Of a DNA stretch of 64,000 bases, positions 14,386 to 22,491 are shown in pieces. Origin of the DNA: Sulfurovum sp. UBA4779 (GTDB taxonomy: Bacteria; Campylobacterota; Campylobacteria; Campylobacterales; Sulfurovaceae); NCBI GenBank assembly GCA_002403155.1, contig DHHF01000008.1, forward strand, positions 366,303-430,302. The letters run 5' to 3'. Every line of letters starts with the position of its first letter. Positions within the stretch are counted from its first letter, which is position 1. Both the position numbers and the translations under genes were made by a program. Under the pieces are notes generated by a model, which saw only the letters and a list, made by a program, of their open reading frames with translations, did not search any database and was not told the origin of the DNA.

Positions 14386-14961
14386 TTAGTGTTTTTTGAT
14401 CTCCGTTACAATCACGCCTCTTAGTGATCCTTCTGTAAAATCAACAGCTTGATCTTTCGGATAGTTAACGGCAAGAGATTTTTTAATTTCGTCACTTAGA
14501 TCTTTTCCGTGACATTTTAAACAAGCCGTTTCGGTAATAAGCGGTTTATAAATTCTTGTTGTATCGTTGTCTTGAACGATTTTTATATCGTTTTCAGGTA
14601 TAAAAGTTTTATCTGCAATCTCTTTTTCGTACGCTTGCATGATCTGAGTGTCAATTGCATCGGCTGCATTTTTTTCATTTCTGTTTTTAAGCGAAGTGCG
14701 TCTTACTGATGCATACTTTGGAAGTTTTTTGTTGATATTTTGCGTAATTTCATCTGCTTTTGCAGTACAAAAACCAAGAGCGCTCATACCTGAGGGATCA
14801 GCTTTCATATGCGTTTGCAATTCAGATTTGAGTGCACCGCCTAACATTTTAATGTATTCTATCCCTTCTTGCTTTATGGTTTTATCGGTTGTTGCATTTT
14901 GGTCTGCTGCAAATAAAGAAGCCGAAAGAAACACCGGGACCAATACTGTTTTAAATTTCAT
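14386..14961 (-). CDS. periplasmic c-type haem protein, DUF3365 (Tll0287-like)
   Basis: 191 residues. A signal peptide (MKFKTVLVPVFLSASLFAAD) directs export. The mature part has the DUF3365 pattern: a Cys near residue 64 in LGFCTAKA, SVRRTSLKNRNEKNAAD near residue 85, and a single haem-attachment site CLKCHG near residue 150. These domains hold one c-haem and occur alone or in sensors; a role in redox sensing or electron transfer is probable, with no partner gene next to it. Convergent with the methyltransferase gene. Confidence 0.85.
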   Translation of the reverse strand: MKFKTVLVPVFLSASLFAADQNATTDKTIKQEGIEYIKMLGGALKSELQTHMKADPSGMSALGFCTAKADEITQNINKKLPKYASVRRTSLKNRNEKNAADAIDTQIMQAYEKEIADKTFIPENDIKIVQDNDTTRIYKPLITETACLKCHGKDLSDEIKKSLAVNYPKDQAVDFTEGSLRGVIVTEIKKH

Positions 14962-15103
14962 TTGATTTCCTTTTGTTGCTTTTATGATAGGCCAATTATA
15001 TTTTTTTTAACTTAAGAGGGGGTTAGATTTGGGTGAACACTAAAATGATGATAAATCAATGCTAATGTTTATAAACTTCAGTTATCACCACTTTTTTATT
15101 TTT

Positions 15104-15181
15104 CCTTCCTAGCATTGGGAGGGAGGGAGGAGGAGGACTAAAATATTATAAATATTGAATGTCTTTGTTATGCTAGGAAGG
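15104..15181. repeat. 78-bp element with 12-bp terminal inverted repeats
   Basis: CCTTCCTAGCAT at 15104-15115 and ATGCTAGGAAGG at 15170-15181 are perfect inverted copies. Between them lie a G/A-only tract and an AT-rich part. The size and structure are like a miniature inverted-repeat element or a long structured RNA; no target duplication is visible beside it. Confidence 0.45.
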
Positions 15182-15244
15182 TAAAAGGATTATATATTTT
15201 AATTGTGAAGTGAATGTGAATTTTTATATTTTTATAACAAAAAA

Positions 15245-15273
15245 GCTTTTCTCTGCAAAAAGCAGAGAAAAGC
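15245..15273 (-). terminator. strong intrinsic terminator of the EF-hand gene
   Basis: A perfect 12-bp stem (15245-15256 with 15262-15273) and AAAAA loop (TTTTT in the leftward transcript), followed leftward by a run of T. It can also work rightward because A-runs flank both sides. Confidence 0.8.
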
Positions 15274-15297
15274 AAAAAAACGGCAGACCTGCAAAAG

Positions 15298-16086
15298 CTA
15301 ATTTTTGCCCCCGCGCATCATGCCGTTGCCTTTGTTCGGGTTTTGCATTTGCTGCATTTGGTGTGCTTCAAGCTCATTGGGCGTAATGGTGCCGTCTTTA
15401 TCGGTATCGATATCTTCAAATGCCGGAGCATTGCCTGCATTTCTGAGCATTTTGCCCTCTTGCGCAAGTTTGGTCATTCGCTTAGTGCGCCCTTCTTCAA
15501 ACTCTTTTGGCGTAATTTTCCCGTCATTGTTGAGATCATACTCTGCAAACTCTGGTTGATTCATTCCTCGGTTTTGCGCCATGCCTCGGCCCCCGCGCAT
15601 CATGCCGTTGCCTTTGTTCGGGTTTTGCATTTGCTGCATTTGGTGTGCTTCAAGCTCATTGGGCGTAATGGTGCCGTCTTTATCGGTATCGATCTCCTCA
15701 AATGCCGGAGCATTGCCTGCATTTCTGAGCATTTTGCCCTCTTGCGCAAGTTTGGTCATTCGCTTAGTGCGCCCTTCCTCAAACTCTTTTGGCGTAATCT
15801 TTCCGTCATTGTTGAGATCAAATTCGATAAACTGAGGCTGATTCATTCCTCGGTTTTGCGCCATGCCTCGGCCTCCGCGCATCATGCCGTTGTTTGACTG
15901 CATATAAGCTTGTCTTTCTTGAGGAGACATCGTTTGCATCCGTTTTTGCATCTCTTGTTGAAAAGCTGCTCTTTCTTCTGCAGGAACGTTTCCGCGCATA
16001 CCCATAAGCTGTTCTATACTCATTTGGGAAAAGTCAGCAGCCCATGCCGTGTAGGCCAATGTGGCCAAAATCGCTAATTTTTTCAT
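15298..16086 (-). CDS. secreted EF-hand protein with tandem-duplicated domain
   Basis: 262 residues with a signal peptide (about residues 1-16). Four EF-hand loops: DLNNDGKITPKEF twice and DTDKDGTITPNEL twice, each with Asp at positions 1, 3, 5 and a Glu at 12, so calcium binding is very likely. A unit of 94 residues (two EF-hands plus an MMRGGRGMAQNRG linker) occurs twice almost identically, with the start of a third copy at the C-terminus. Similar Gly/Met/Arg-rich periplasmic EF-hand proteins occur in Campylobacterota; function unknown. No partner in the operon. Confidence 0.85.
   Translation of the reverse strand: MKKLAILATLAYTAWAADFSQMSIEQLMGMRGNVPAEERAAFQQEMQKRMQTMSPQERQAYMQSNNGMMRGGRGMAQNRGMNQPQFIEFDLNNDGKITPKEFEEGRTKRMTKLAQEGKMLRNAGNAPAFEEIDTDKDGTITPNELEAHQMQQMQNPNKGNGMMRGGRGMAQNRGMNQPEFAEYDLNNDGKITPKEFEEGRTKRMTKLAQEGKMLRNAGNAPAFEDIDTDKDGTITPNELEAHQMQQMQNPNKGNGMMRGGKN
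15311..15874. repeat. two tandem copies of a 282-bp coding repeat
   Basis: The unit at 15311-15592 is repeated at 15593-15874 with few changes, in register with the reading frame (94 codons); a third partial copy begins at 15875. The near identity at DNA level points to a recent duplication or ongoing gene conversion. Confidence 0.85.
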
Positions 16087-16241
16087 TCTGTTCTCCTTAA
16101 AATTAAGTTAAATTTGTTAAAAAGTATCAAAGCCGAAACATGTTAATTATATCCAATCTATATGAATCGTATATGAAGTTTTTTCTCTTGGCGAATTTTG
16201 GCTATGATGCCGATGAAACATCTTCAAGGAATTTAAGAAAA

Positions 16242-17477
16242 ATGACAGAGTATGATCTTATCGTAGCGGGATCGGGCCCGTCAGGGATGATGGCTGCCGT
16301 TACTGCGGCTCAAAGCGGCAAAAAAGTTTTGGTTTTGGAAAAACTTTCAAAAATCGGTTCAAAACTGAAAGCCACGGGCGGAGGCCGCTGCAATCTGACA
16401 AATACTTTAGACAAAGAAACATTTATGGAATGCTTCGGACGTGAGGGGCGATTTATGTCCCCTGCTTTAGAGGCTTTTGACCATACCGCATTAAGAACTT
16501 TTTTTGAAAAGATAGGCGTTCAAACCCACGCTCCGGACGGCTATAGGGTTTTTCCCGTCACACATGATTCTTCCACGGTTGTTGATGCTCTTGGGCGCGA
16601 AATGGCGCGTTTGGGCATTGAAGTGCTTTGCTCGCAAAAAGTAATTGCCCTAAAGCATGAAAGCGGCACGATAACGGGGGTACGCACGCAAACGGGTTTA
16701 TTTTACGCCAAACAGGTTGTATTGGCTACCGGCGGAAAAGGGTATCCGATGTTGGGCGCAGAAGGAGACGGGTATGTCTTGGCGCAATCTGTCGGGCATA
16801 AGATAACGGAGCTTTATCCGGCAATGATGCCGCTTCAAACAAAAGAAAAATGGGTAGATGCCTGCAGGGCCGATACGATAGCCAAAGTAGAAATGTTTGT
16901 CAATATGAAAAAATATCATCATTGTCGAGCCAAGGGCGACCTTATTTTTACCAAAGATGGGATACGCGGTCCGGTAGTGTTGGATTTTTCCAGGGAGATT
17001 GTGCCGCTTTTAAGCAAATTTGGCGAAGTTCCTTTGTTGATGAATCTGACAAAAGGGATGAATGAAGAGCAATTGCTGCAGCATTTTAAAACCCGGGTGG
17101 CCGATGACCCTCAATACACCACTTTGCAATTGATTCAGACCCTGCTTCCAAAATCTGTTGCCATAGAGCTTTGCAACATGGCAGATGCCGATCCTTTTCT
17201 TTCTTTTGGAAGACAGGCCGGTATCGCCAGAGATAAACTGTTAAAACTTTTGGCTTGGACGCCCCTGACCATTATCGGCCATGAAGGCTTTGGCAAGGCC
17301 ATGATCACAAGGGGCGGAGTCAGCCTGGGGGAGATCAATCCGCATACGCTTGAAAGCAAAAAGATCAAAGGGCTTTATTTTTGCGGCGAATTAGTAAATC
17401 TTGACGGCCCGTGCGGAGGCTACAACCTCCAGTGGTCTTTTTCAAGCGGCGCTTTGGCCGGGAGATTGGCCACATAA
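16242..17477 (+). CDS. FAD-dependent HI0933/BaiN-like oxidoreductase
   Basis: 411 residues. An N-terminal dinucleotide-binding motif VAGSGPSGMMAA (near residue 8), GGGRCNLTN near residue 46, and the C-terminal FAD motif LYFCGELVNLDGPCGGYNLQ place it in the HI0933 flavoprotein family, whose best-studied members reduce bile-acid intermediates; the substrate here is unknown. The frame is open 34 codons further upstream, but similarity starts with TEYDLIVAGS, so ATG 16242 is preferred (AAGGAATTTAAG upstream). It ends 10 bases before the convergent proB. Confidence 0.88.
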   Translation: MTEYDLIVAGSGPSGMMAAVTAAQSGKKVLVLEKLSKIGSKLKATGGGRCNLTNTLDKETFMECFGREGRFMSPALEAFDHTALRTFFEKIGVQTHAPDGYRVFPVTHDSSTVVDALGREMARLGIEVLCSQKVIALKHESGTITGVRTQTGLFYAKQVVLATGGKGYPMLGAEGDGYVLAQSVGHKITELYPAMMPLQTKEKWVDACRADTIAKVEMFVNMKKYHHCRAKGDLIFTKDGIRGPVVLDFSREIVPLLSKFGEVPLLMNLTKGMNEEQLLQHFKTRVADDPQYTTLQLIQTLLPKSVAIELCNMADADPFLSFGRQAGIARDKLLKLLAWTPLTIIGHEGFGKAMITRGGVSLGEINPHTLESKKIKGLYFCGELVNLDGPCGGYNLQWSFSSGALAGRLAT

Positions 17478-17487
17478 TCTCTTGAAT

Positions 17488-18264
17488 CTATGATTGTTTC
17501 TCCTTGCTTGTGCTAAAGAGCGTTCCCAATGTTTGTTTTTGATGTAAAAGATAGGATTCTGCCGCCGAAAGGTCAAAGCCGCTGCACAGAAACATTTGCC
17601 TGCCGCGCTTCATCATATAATGGGCGGCTTTAAGTTTGGTCACAATGCCGCCTGTAGCAAACTCATTATTGGGGGTTGCTTCATCTACCAATGCACTTTC
17701 GGGGAGTTTTTGAATCAACGGATAGATCTTTGCGTCGCTGTGCTCCTTGGGATTTTTGTCATAATATCCGTCGATATCGCTTAGTATCACCAGCAAATTC
17801 GCATCAACGGCGTGGGCTACATTGGCTGAGAGCTGATCGTTGTCGCCAAAAAGCTGCTCCGGCGTTGAAGAGATATCGTTTTCGTTAACGATCGGCAAAA
17901 TGCCATTCGCTAACAATGCGTCAATAATCTCTTGAAACATTTTTGTTCTGCGCCTTGAATCAAAGTCTTCTTCAGTTAAAAGTATTTGGGCGATATCGAT
18001 ATCAAATATTTCAAATTTCTTTTTGTATGAAGCCATCAGGATGGGCTGCCCGGCTGCTGCCAATGCTTTTTTGCCTATTTGTTTTTTCTTGTCCAGTTTA
18101 AGCGTAGCGTATCCCGCTGCTACCGCTCCGGAGGTTACAAGGATTACGTCGTATTTTGTTTTTATTTTTGCAATCAGGGAAACAAGATTGAGCATTCTTT
18201 CTTTTGCGATTTGGTTATCCTGCGTCAATACGGCGCTCCCTACTTTGATAACAATACGTTGCAT
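17488..18264 (-). CDS. proB: glutamate 5-kinase
   Basis: Catalyses ATP-dependent phosphorylation of glutamate, the first step of proline synthesis. 258 residues: the amino-acid kinase fold with IVIKVGSAVLT at the start, VTSGAVAAG near residue 47, PIVNENDISS near 130 and FATGGIVTKLKAA near 205. There is no C-terminal PUA domain, as in other short ProB enzymes of this phylum. ATG at 18264 follows AAGGAGCC; an upstream in-frame ATG at 18297 is not needed. The other proline genes are not adjacent. Confidence 0.93.
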   Translation of the reverse strand: MQRIVIKVGSAVLTQDNQIAKERMLNLVSLIAKIKTKYDVILVTSGAVAAGYATLKLDKKKQIGKKALAAAGQPILMASYKKKFEIFDIDIAQILLTEEDFDSRRRTKMFQEIIDALLANGILPIVNENDISSTPEQLFGDNDQLSANVAHAVDANLLVILSDIDGYYDKNPKEHSDAKIYPLIQKLPESALVDEATPNNEFATGGIVTKLKAAHYMMKRGRQMFLCSGFDLSAAESYLLHQKQTLGTLFSTSKEKQS

Positions 18265-18432
18265 TTGGCTCCTTTTTTTCGTATATATATGTCCCAATTA
18301 AAATACCATAAGATTTTTAAACTGGCATAAAATAAGCCTGCTTATATCTTGATATTGGACGGTATGAAATTTAAAATACCATTTTTTATAAATTATGATA
18401 TGATTATCTTATATAAGCAGAAAGGATACAGG

Positions 18433-19119
18433 ATGAAGATAAAAAAATTGCTGCTTTTAAGCGTGGCTGCTTTTGTGTCTTTGCAAGCCAGGGTCGGTTT
18501 TGAGTATGATGGCATATCCGTAAAAATACCAAATGCCGCCACCCCGGCCAAAACCGTTGTCGTAAAAAGGAATATCCCAAAAGAGTGCCTGAAAGTACCT
18601 ATCACCAATGAAATGGTATGGACGGGAAATTATGCAAATCCTAACGTTCCGCAAGCTTGCAAATCCACCTATGTGCATACTACCGGCAAACTTACACCCA
18701 TTAGGCTTGATGAGGATATCGAGACTTACGGAGAGCTGGAGGTGCTTGCATTCATAAAGGAGATGCAGCAAAATGAAAAAATGCTTTTGGTGGATGCCAG
18801 AAACGACGAATGGTACAACTACAGAACTATACCGGGTGCGGTCAATATGCCTTATCCGTATTTTAAGGACAATGATATTTTTAAAGAAGAGTTTGAAGAG
18901 ATGCTGCGCATACTTGGCGTGAAGATACTCAAAGAGGATGACTATGATTTTGCGCATGCCAAAACGATAGCTGTTTTTTGCAACGGCCCTTGGTGTGCCC
19001 AATCCTCATGGATGATCCATACACTTTTAGAGATCGGTTACCCTCATGAATCCATCAAATGGTATCGCGGGGGCATGCAGGATTGGCTCGGTGCAGGCAT
19101 GACAAGTACCCGCGACTAG
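18433..19119 (+). CDS. periplasmic rhodanese-domain protein
   Basis: 228 residues with a signal peptide (KIKKLLLLSVAAFVSLQA). The N-terminal 80 residues are not part of the domain; the rhodanese fold follows, with LLVDARNDEWYNYRTIPGAVNMPY and the active-site loop FCNGPWCAQSSW carrying two Cys. It probably handles sulfane sulfur or acts as a redox thiol protein in the periplasm, which suits a sulfur-metabolising organism. Start chosen at 18433 for its AAAGGATACAGG site; a frame from 18349 lacks a signal peptide. Confidence 0.85.
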   Translation: MKIKKLLLLSVAAFVSLQARVGFEYDGISVKIPNAATPAKTVVVKRNIPKECLKVPITNEMVWTGNYANPNVPQACKSTYVHTTGKLTPIRLDEDIETYGELEVLAFIKEMQQNEKMLLVDARNDEWYNYRTIPGAVNMPYPYFKDNDIFKEEFEEMLRILGVKILKEDDYDFAHAKTIAVFCNGPWCAQSSWMIHTLLEIGYPHESIKWYRGGMQDWLGAGMTSTRD

Positions 19120-19130
19120 CCACCGGCCAT

Positions 19131-19358
19131 TTAGAGAAAAAACATCCCGATGATGCCCAATACAAAAGGCAGCATTGCCAATGTATAGACAATTTGTTGC
19201 GTTTTGGCTGCTTTGTAGGCACCCCAAAAAAAGAGAATCAGCGTAACGGCAAAGCCGGCGATGAGCATGTACCCCATCATCGCATCGGCTTGTTTTTGCT
19301 GCGGGGTCTGAGCGATTGCCAGCCATGTACAAAAAAGAAAAGAGAGTAAAAGCCTCAT
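19131..19358 (-). CDS. small membrane protein, 75 aa
   Basis: The N-terminus is a signal or first membrane segment (LLLSFLFCTWLAIAQ), followed by two further hydrophobic segments (MLIAGFAVTLILFFWGAY and TLAMLPFVLGIIGMFFL). No family recognised. Its start overlaps the stop of the coiled-coil gene by four bases, so the two are translated together. Confidence 0.65.
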   Translation of the reverse strand: MRLLLSFLFCTWLAIAQTPQQKQADAMMGYMLIAGFAVTLILFFWGAYKAAKTQQIVYTLAMLPFVLGIIGMFFL

Positions 19359-19567
19359 TGTTTTTCTATCTCCTCTTGCGATAATTTTTCCACCATTGTG
19401 ATGCTCTCAAGCGCATTGTTGAGTATTTTTTTGGCGGAGACAAGCGGTTTCATGCGAAGGTTGGTTTGTTTCTTGTCAAGTTTTTCATCGGCAAGGATTT
19501 GCATCACCTCTTTTTCGAGTTCTGCAACAATCTCGCTTATTTTGGTTTCGATAAATTTGATATCCAT
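19355..19567 (-). CDS. small helical protein, 70 aa
   Basis: Fully helical, charged and probably coiled-coil, beginning MDIKFIETKISEIVAELEKEV; no motif or family is recognised. It lies 20 bases after mogA and shares a 4-base overlap with the membrane protein behind it, so the three genes form an operon. A role with molybdenum cofactor genes cannot be argued beyond that. Confidence 0.6.
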   Translation of the reverse strand: MDIKFIETKISEIVAELEKEVMQILADEKLDKKQTNLRMKPLVSAKKILNNALESITMVEKLSQEEIEKQ

Positions 19568-19587
19568 GGTGTTTTGTGCTTTCGATT

Positions 19588-20121
19588 TTAATTTGATTTT
19601 GGCCTGAACACTTTGATCACCTCTTCGTTGGCCTGCATGTATCTTCCGCCGATCAGATCGATACAGTAAGGCACGGCAGGGAAAACCGCATCAAGGCACT
19701 CTCTGATGGATTTTGGTTTTCCGGGAAGATTGATAATGAGCGAGTTGTTGCATATCCCGGCTGTCTGCCGGGAGAGAATGGCCGTGGGAACATACTGCAG
19801 ACTGACTGCCCTCATCTGCTCCCCAAAACCCGGCAGCAGTTTTTGGCAGACATTTTCGGTTGCTTCGGTGGTCACATCGCGTTTTGCAGGCCCCGTTCCG
19901 CCGGTGGTAACGATAAGGTCGCATTTTTCATCTCGGGAAAGTTCGATCAGCGTAGTTTCGATAAGGTTTTGCTCATCAGGGATACATCGGTAAAGGTATT
20001 CGCACTCGTTTAAAAGATAGGCTTTCATCGTTTCCATGATCGCTACACCGGATGCATCTTCATAGATGCCCTGGCTCGCCCTGTCGCTTGTCGTTACTAC
20101 ACCGATTTTGATCTTGTCCAT
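19588..20121 (-). CDS. mogA: molybdopterin adenylyltransferase
   Basis: 177 residues of the MoaB/MogA family, which adenylylates molybdopterin before molybdate insertion. Visible motifs: KIGVVTTSDRASQG at the start, VTTGGTGPAKRDVT near residue 70 (the substrate-binding TTGGTG loop) and INLPGKPKSIRECL near residue 130. Molybdoenzymes such as nitrate or polysulfide reductase are expected in the genome, but none is in this window. Transcribed divergently from the zinc-ribbon membrane protein gene. Confidence 0.9.
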   Translation of the reverse strand: MDKIKIGVVTTSDRASQGIYEDASGVAIMETMKAYLLNECEYLYRCIPDEQNLIETTLIELSRDEKCDLIVTTGGTGPAKRDVTTEATENVCQKLLPGFGEQMRAVSLQYVPTAILSRQTAGICNNSLIINLPGKPKSIRECLDAVFPAVPYCIDLIGGRYMQANEEVIKVFRPKSN

Positions 20122-20182
20122 GCTTCCTCTTTAAAAGATAAAATAATGCGGCAATTATAGCAAAAATGATTGAGTGTTCAAT

Positions 20183-20202
20183 GATGATGCGATCGCATCA
20201 TC
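20183..20202. promoter_or_regulatory. 20-bp perfect palindrome between mogA and its divergent neighbour
   Basis: GATGATGCGATCGCATCATC is a perfect palindrome without spacer, 62 bases before the mogA start and 58 before the divergent start. It contains one GATC. It is a candidate operator for a dimeric regulator; it lacks a T-run, so it is not a usual terminator. Confidence 0.5.
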
Positions 20203-20260
20203 TTAAAATATTTTGAATTGTGTTAAAATACAGTGTCAGATCATCAAGAAAAGGCCTTGC

Positions 20261-21475
20261 ATGCTGCAAAGAATCAAACGCTATCTTTTAGAATATAAAA
20301 AATCTCTTTTCGAGATCAACAAAAAAGAGCTCTCCGGGACTTCAAAAATGCTCTTGGCGGTATTTGTCTTGACCGTATTTTTCGTCATAGGATGGGGGCT
20401 GGAGTGGCAGCTTGAACAGGAAAAATCCCCTGCCAAAGCTTACGGAACCGCTTGCAAAGCGCTTATGAACAAAAAAGAGGATTTTAGCGTCAGGGATTTT
20501 TCAAGATTTGCCTATCGGCAAGAAATCTATATGCAAGGGTATGACGGAGAGGATCCTTTCGGCGAAGATGCAGTATGTAAAAAGCTTGGCGTGCTTTACC
20601 GTGCCGTAGCAAACGATACCGCGTTCACTGCCGATCAAAAAACATTAAGCGAAGTTCAAAAAAAACTTCAAGAAACAAAATACAAAATACAATCCCTCAA
20701 GGATTCGTACGGCAGCCTGCTCTTGGAAAAAGTGGCAAAGCAAGAAAAGAAAAAATCAATTTTTTCTACCGATGCTGCCAAGATCAAAGAGGAACTCGAA
20801 AAGCTCCAGCGCAGCGCCGAGGAGTACGAAGCATCTGTTTTGAAACTCAGCGATTTGAACCGATATCCTGCCTACAAAGCCTTCGTAGAGTATTACAAGG
20901 CGCACAAGGAAGAGCTGAAAGAAGCGTATAAACATAAAGTACGCTATTTTTCTTTCAAAAGAACGATACAGGCTTTTGCCTTTTTGATCCCCGTGTGGCT
21001 GCTTTTTTATGCGTCATATAGATTTATGGTGCGCCGCGAATACTACATCCTTTCTCATTTGACGCTGCATGTGGCCAATGTGGCGGCGGTGTACGGGCTT
21101 TATTATCTCGTGCTGCTCATCTATGACATCATCCCGGAGCTCTTTTTTCAAAAGATCATCGCTTTTTTTATGCAGCACAATATGGTCATCGTCTTAAACG
21201 TCTTGGCGATACTTTTCTTTATCGTTCTGTTTGGGGTCATTATCTATCGCATCCAAAAAAACGATACCACCGGAGTTAAAAAACGCAAGCAAGAGCTGCT
21301 CAATCTTAAAATGGGAAAATGCTCCGAATGCGGATGCGTGATCGACGGCGAGTATTGTTACGTGTGCGGTTTTCACCATACAACACTTTGTGAGGCGTGC
21401 CGTCATCCGACCTTGCGCAAGGGCGAATTTTGCCGTCATTGCGGCGCGAAGATGCAAAGCGGCGATGCTGTGTAG
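20261..21475 (+). CDS. membrane protein with C-terminal double zinc ribbon
   Basis: 404 residues. A membrane segment near residues 30-48 (MLLAVFVLTVFFVIGWG), a long coiled-coil extracytoplasmic part (about 135-215), then three membrane segments and, at the end, two zinc ribbons: CSECGCVIDGEYCYVCG and CEACRHPTLRKGEFCRHCG. No family is recognised. The topology puts the zinc ribbons in the cytoplasm. I start at ATG 20261, because the stretch before it does not look like a protein N-terminus; the ribosome site is weak (AAAAGG). The gene abuts the stop of the Fic gene. Confidence 0.7.
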   Translation: MLQRIKRYLLEYKKSLFEINKKELSGTSKMLLAVFVLTVFFVIGWGLEWQLEQEKSPAKAYGTACKALMNKKEDFSVRDFSRFAYRQEIYMQGYDGEDPFGEDAVCKKLGVLYRAVANDTAFTADQKTLSEVQKKLQETKYKIQSLKDSYGSLLLEKVAKQEKKKSIFSTDAAKIKEELEKLQRSAEEYEASVLKLSDLNRYPAYKAFVEYYKAHKEELKEAYKHKVRYFSFKRTIQAFAFLIPVWLLFYASYRFMVRREYYILSHLTLHVANVAAVYGLYYLVLLIYDIIPELFFQKIIAFFMQHNMVIVLNVLAILFFIVLFGVIIYRIQKNDTTGVKKRKQELLNLKMGKCSECGCVIDGEYCYVCGFHHTTLCEACRHPTLRKGEFCRHCGAKMQSGDAV

Positions 21476-22438
21476 CTATCTAGCGTCTATGACTCTCCAC
21501 GCGCCTTTTCTGGCGCTTCCGATCCTTTGAAGTTTGTTTTCATCTTTGAGTTTAGCAAGCTGTTTTTCTACTGCTCTTGTTGAGATACTCAATGCCTCGG
21601 CTATTTTGGCGATGGTGATTTTCGGATTTTGTTTTATCAGTTCCATTATTTTATCTTCCGTATTTACCGAACTTTTCACCGAACTTTTCACCGAACTCTC
21701 AATGCTTTTTAAGATGACTTCCAGCATAAACTCCACAAACGGCGTACTTTCTCCCACATTTCCTGAAAGCTCCAGTACCTCATAATACTTCTCTTGATAA
21801 TCTCTGATAATGCTTTCTGTCGGAATTGCTACAAAAGCTTTTTTCCAGCTATATAAAATCACACTTTGCCAAAGTCGCCCGATGCGGCCGTTCCCGTCGC
21901 TAAACGGATGGATAAATTCAAACTCATAATGAAACACGCTGCTTGTTACCAGCGGATGTTCATCGGTATTTTTTAACCACTCAAATAATTCGCTCATAAG
22001 CATTGGTACTCTATCGCTGGGCGGAGCTACATGGGTTACGCCGCTTTTGCCTCCTACTCCTACATTGACCGTCCTAAAATTTCCTGCCGTTTTTAAAATG
22101 CCTTTCATGAGTATTTTGTGGGCTTTTAAAAGGTCTTGAAGGTTTTTATAATCATAGTTTTCAAATTCTTTGTAGGCTTTTATCGCTCCCTCTGCTTCGG
22201 TGATCTCTTGAAGTGTGCCCAAGACTTTTTTACCTTCCAAAATAGCGGTGATTTTCTCTTCCCCCAAAAAATTACCCTCTATTTCAAGTGTTCCGGCCAA
22301 AGTTTTGATACGGCTAATTTTTCTAAGCTTTGGGGTGATGATGTTTGCTTCTTCTATCTCTATCTTTGTCATCTCTTCAGTGATTTTGGAGATGAGATTG
22401 ATCATTTTGCTTGTTATCTTGTAGGGCGGCTTATACAT
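21476..22438 (-). CDS. Fic-family AMPylase with N-terminal inhibition motif
   Basis: 320 residues. The Fic active-site motif HPFSDGNGRIGRLWQ lies near residue 175, with all catalytic residues, preceded by the flap region. An inhibitory (S/T)xxxE(G/N) motif is visible at TLEIEGN near residue 50, so the enzyme is of the N-terminally self-inhibited class. The C-terminus (residues 255-320) is a winged helix, and SVKSSVKSSVN near 250 is a tandem repeat of 12 bases. Fic proteins of this type transfer AMP to proteins. It lies 53 bases after the restriction-modification gene and is co-oriented, as often seen in restriction loci. Confidence 0.9.
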   Translation of the reverse strand: MYKPPYKITSKMINLISKITEEMTKIEIEEANIITPKLRKISRIKTLAGTLEIEGNFLGEEKITAILEGKKVLGTLQEITEAEGAIKAYKEFENYDYKNLQDLLKAHKILMKGILKTAGNFRTVNVGVGGKSGVTHVAPPSDRVPMLMSELFEWLKNTDEHPLVTSSVFHYEFEFIHPFSDGNGRIGRLWQSVILYSWKKAFVAIPTESIIRDYQEKYYEVLELSGNVGESTPFVEFMLEVILKSIESSVKSSVKSSVNTEDKIMELIKQNPKITIAKIAEALSISTRAVEKQLAKLKDENKLQRIGSARKGAWRVIDAR

Positions 22439-22491
22439 CTATTTTCCTTACTTTAAAATTATCAATTGCAATGCTAAAATATAGATCAGCT

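Larger units (their letters stand above)
14962..15297. other. gene-free stretch between haem protein and EF-hand protein
   Basis: About 335 bases, strongly AT-rich apart from a purine run GGGAGGGAGGGAGGAGG near 15117-15135. It holds the 78-base inverted-repeat element (15104-15181) and the terminator at 15245. I see no open frame with a ribosome site. The promoter of the haem protein gene must lie in its left part, and it is leftward. Confidence 0.6.

Noticed and set aside
15117..15136. G-quadruplex candidate
   Set aside because: Only three GGG runs followed by GG runs are present, and there is no nearby start or regulatory context; noted only within the inverted-repeat element.
15305..15880. 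CRISPR-like direct repeats
   Set aside because: The repeats are 282 bases long, tandem, in frame and encode EF-hands; there are no spacers.
21661..21695. Tandem 12-base repeat TTCACCGAACTT
   Set aside because: It is a short in-frame coding repeat (SVKSSVK) in a linker of the Fic protein and gives no sign of a mobile or regulatory element.
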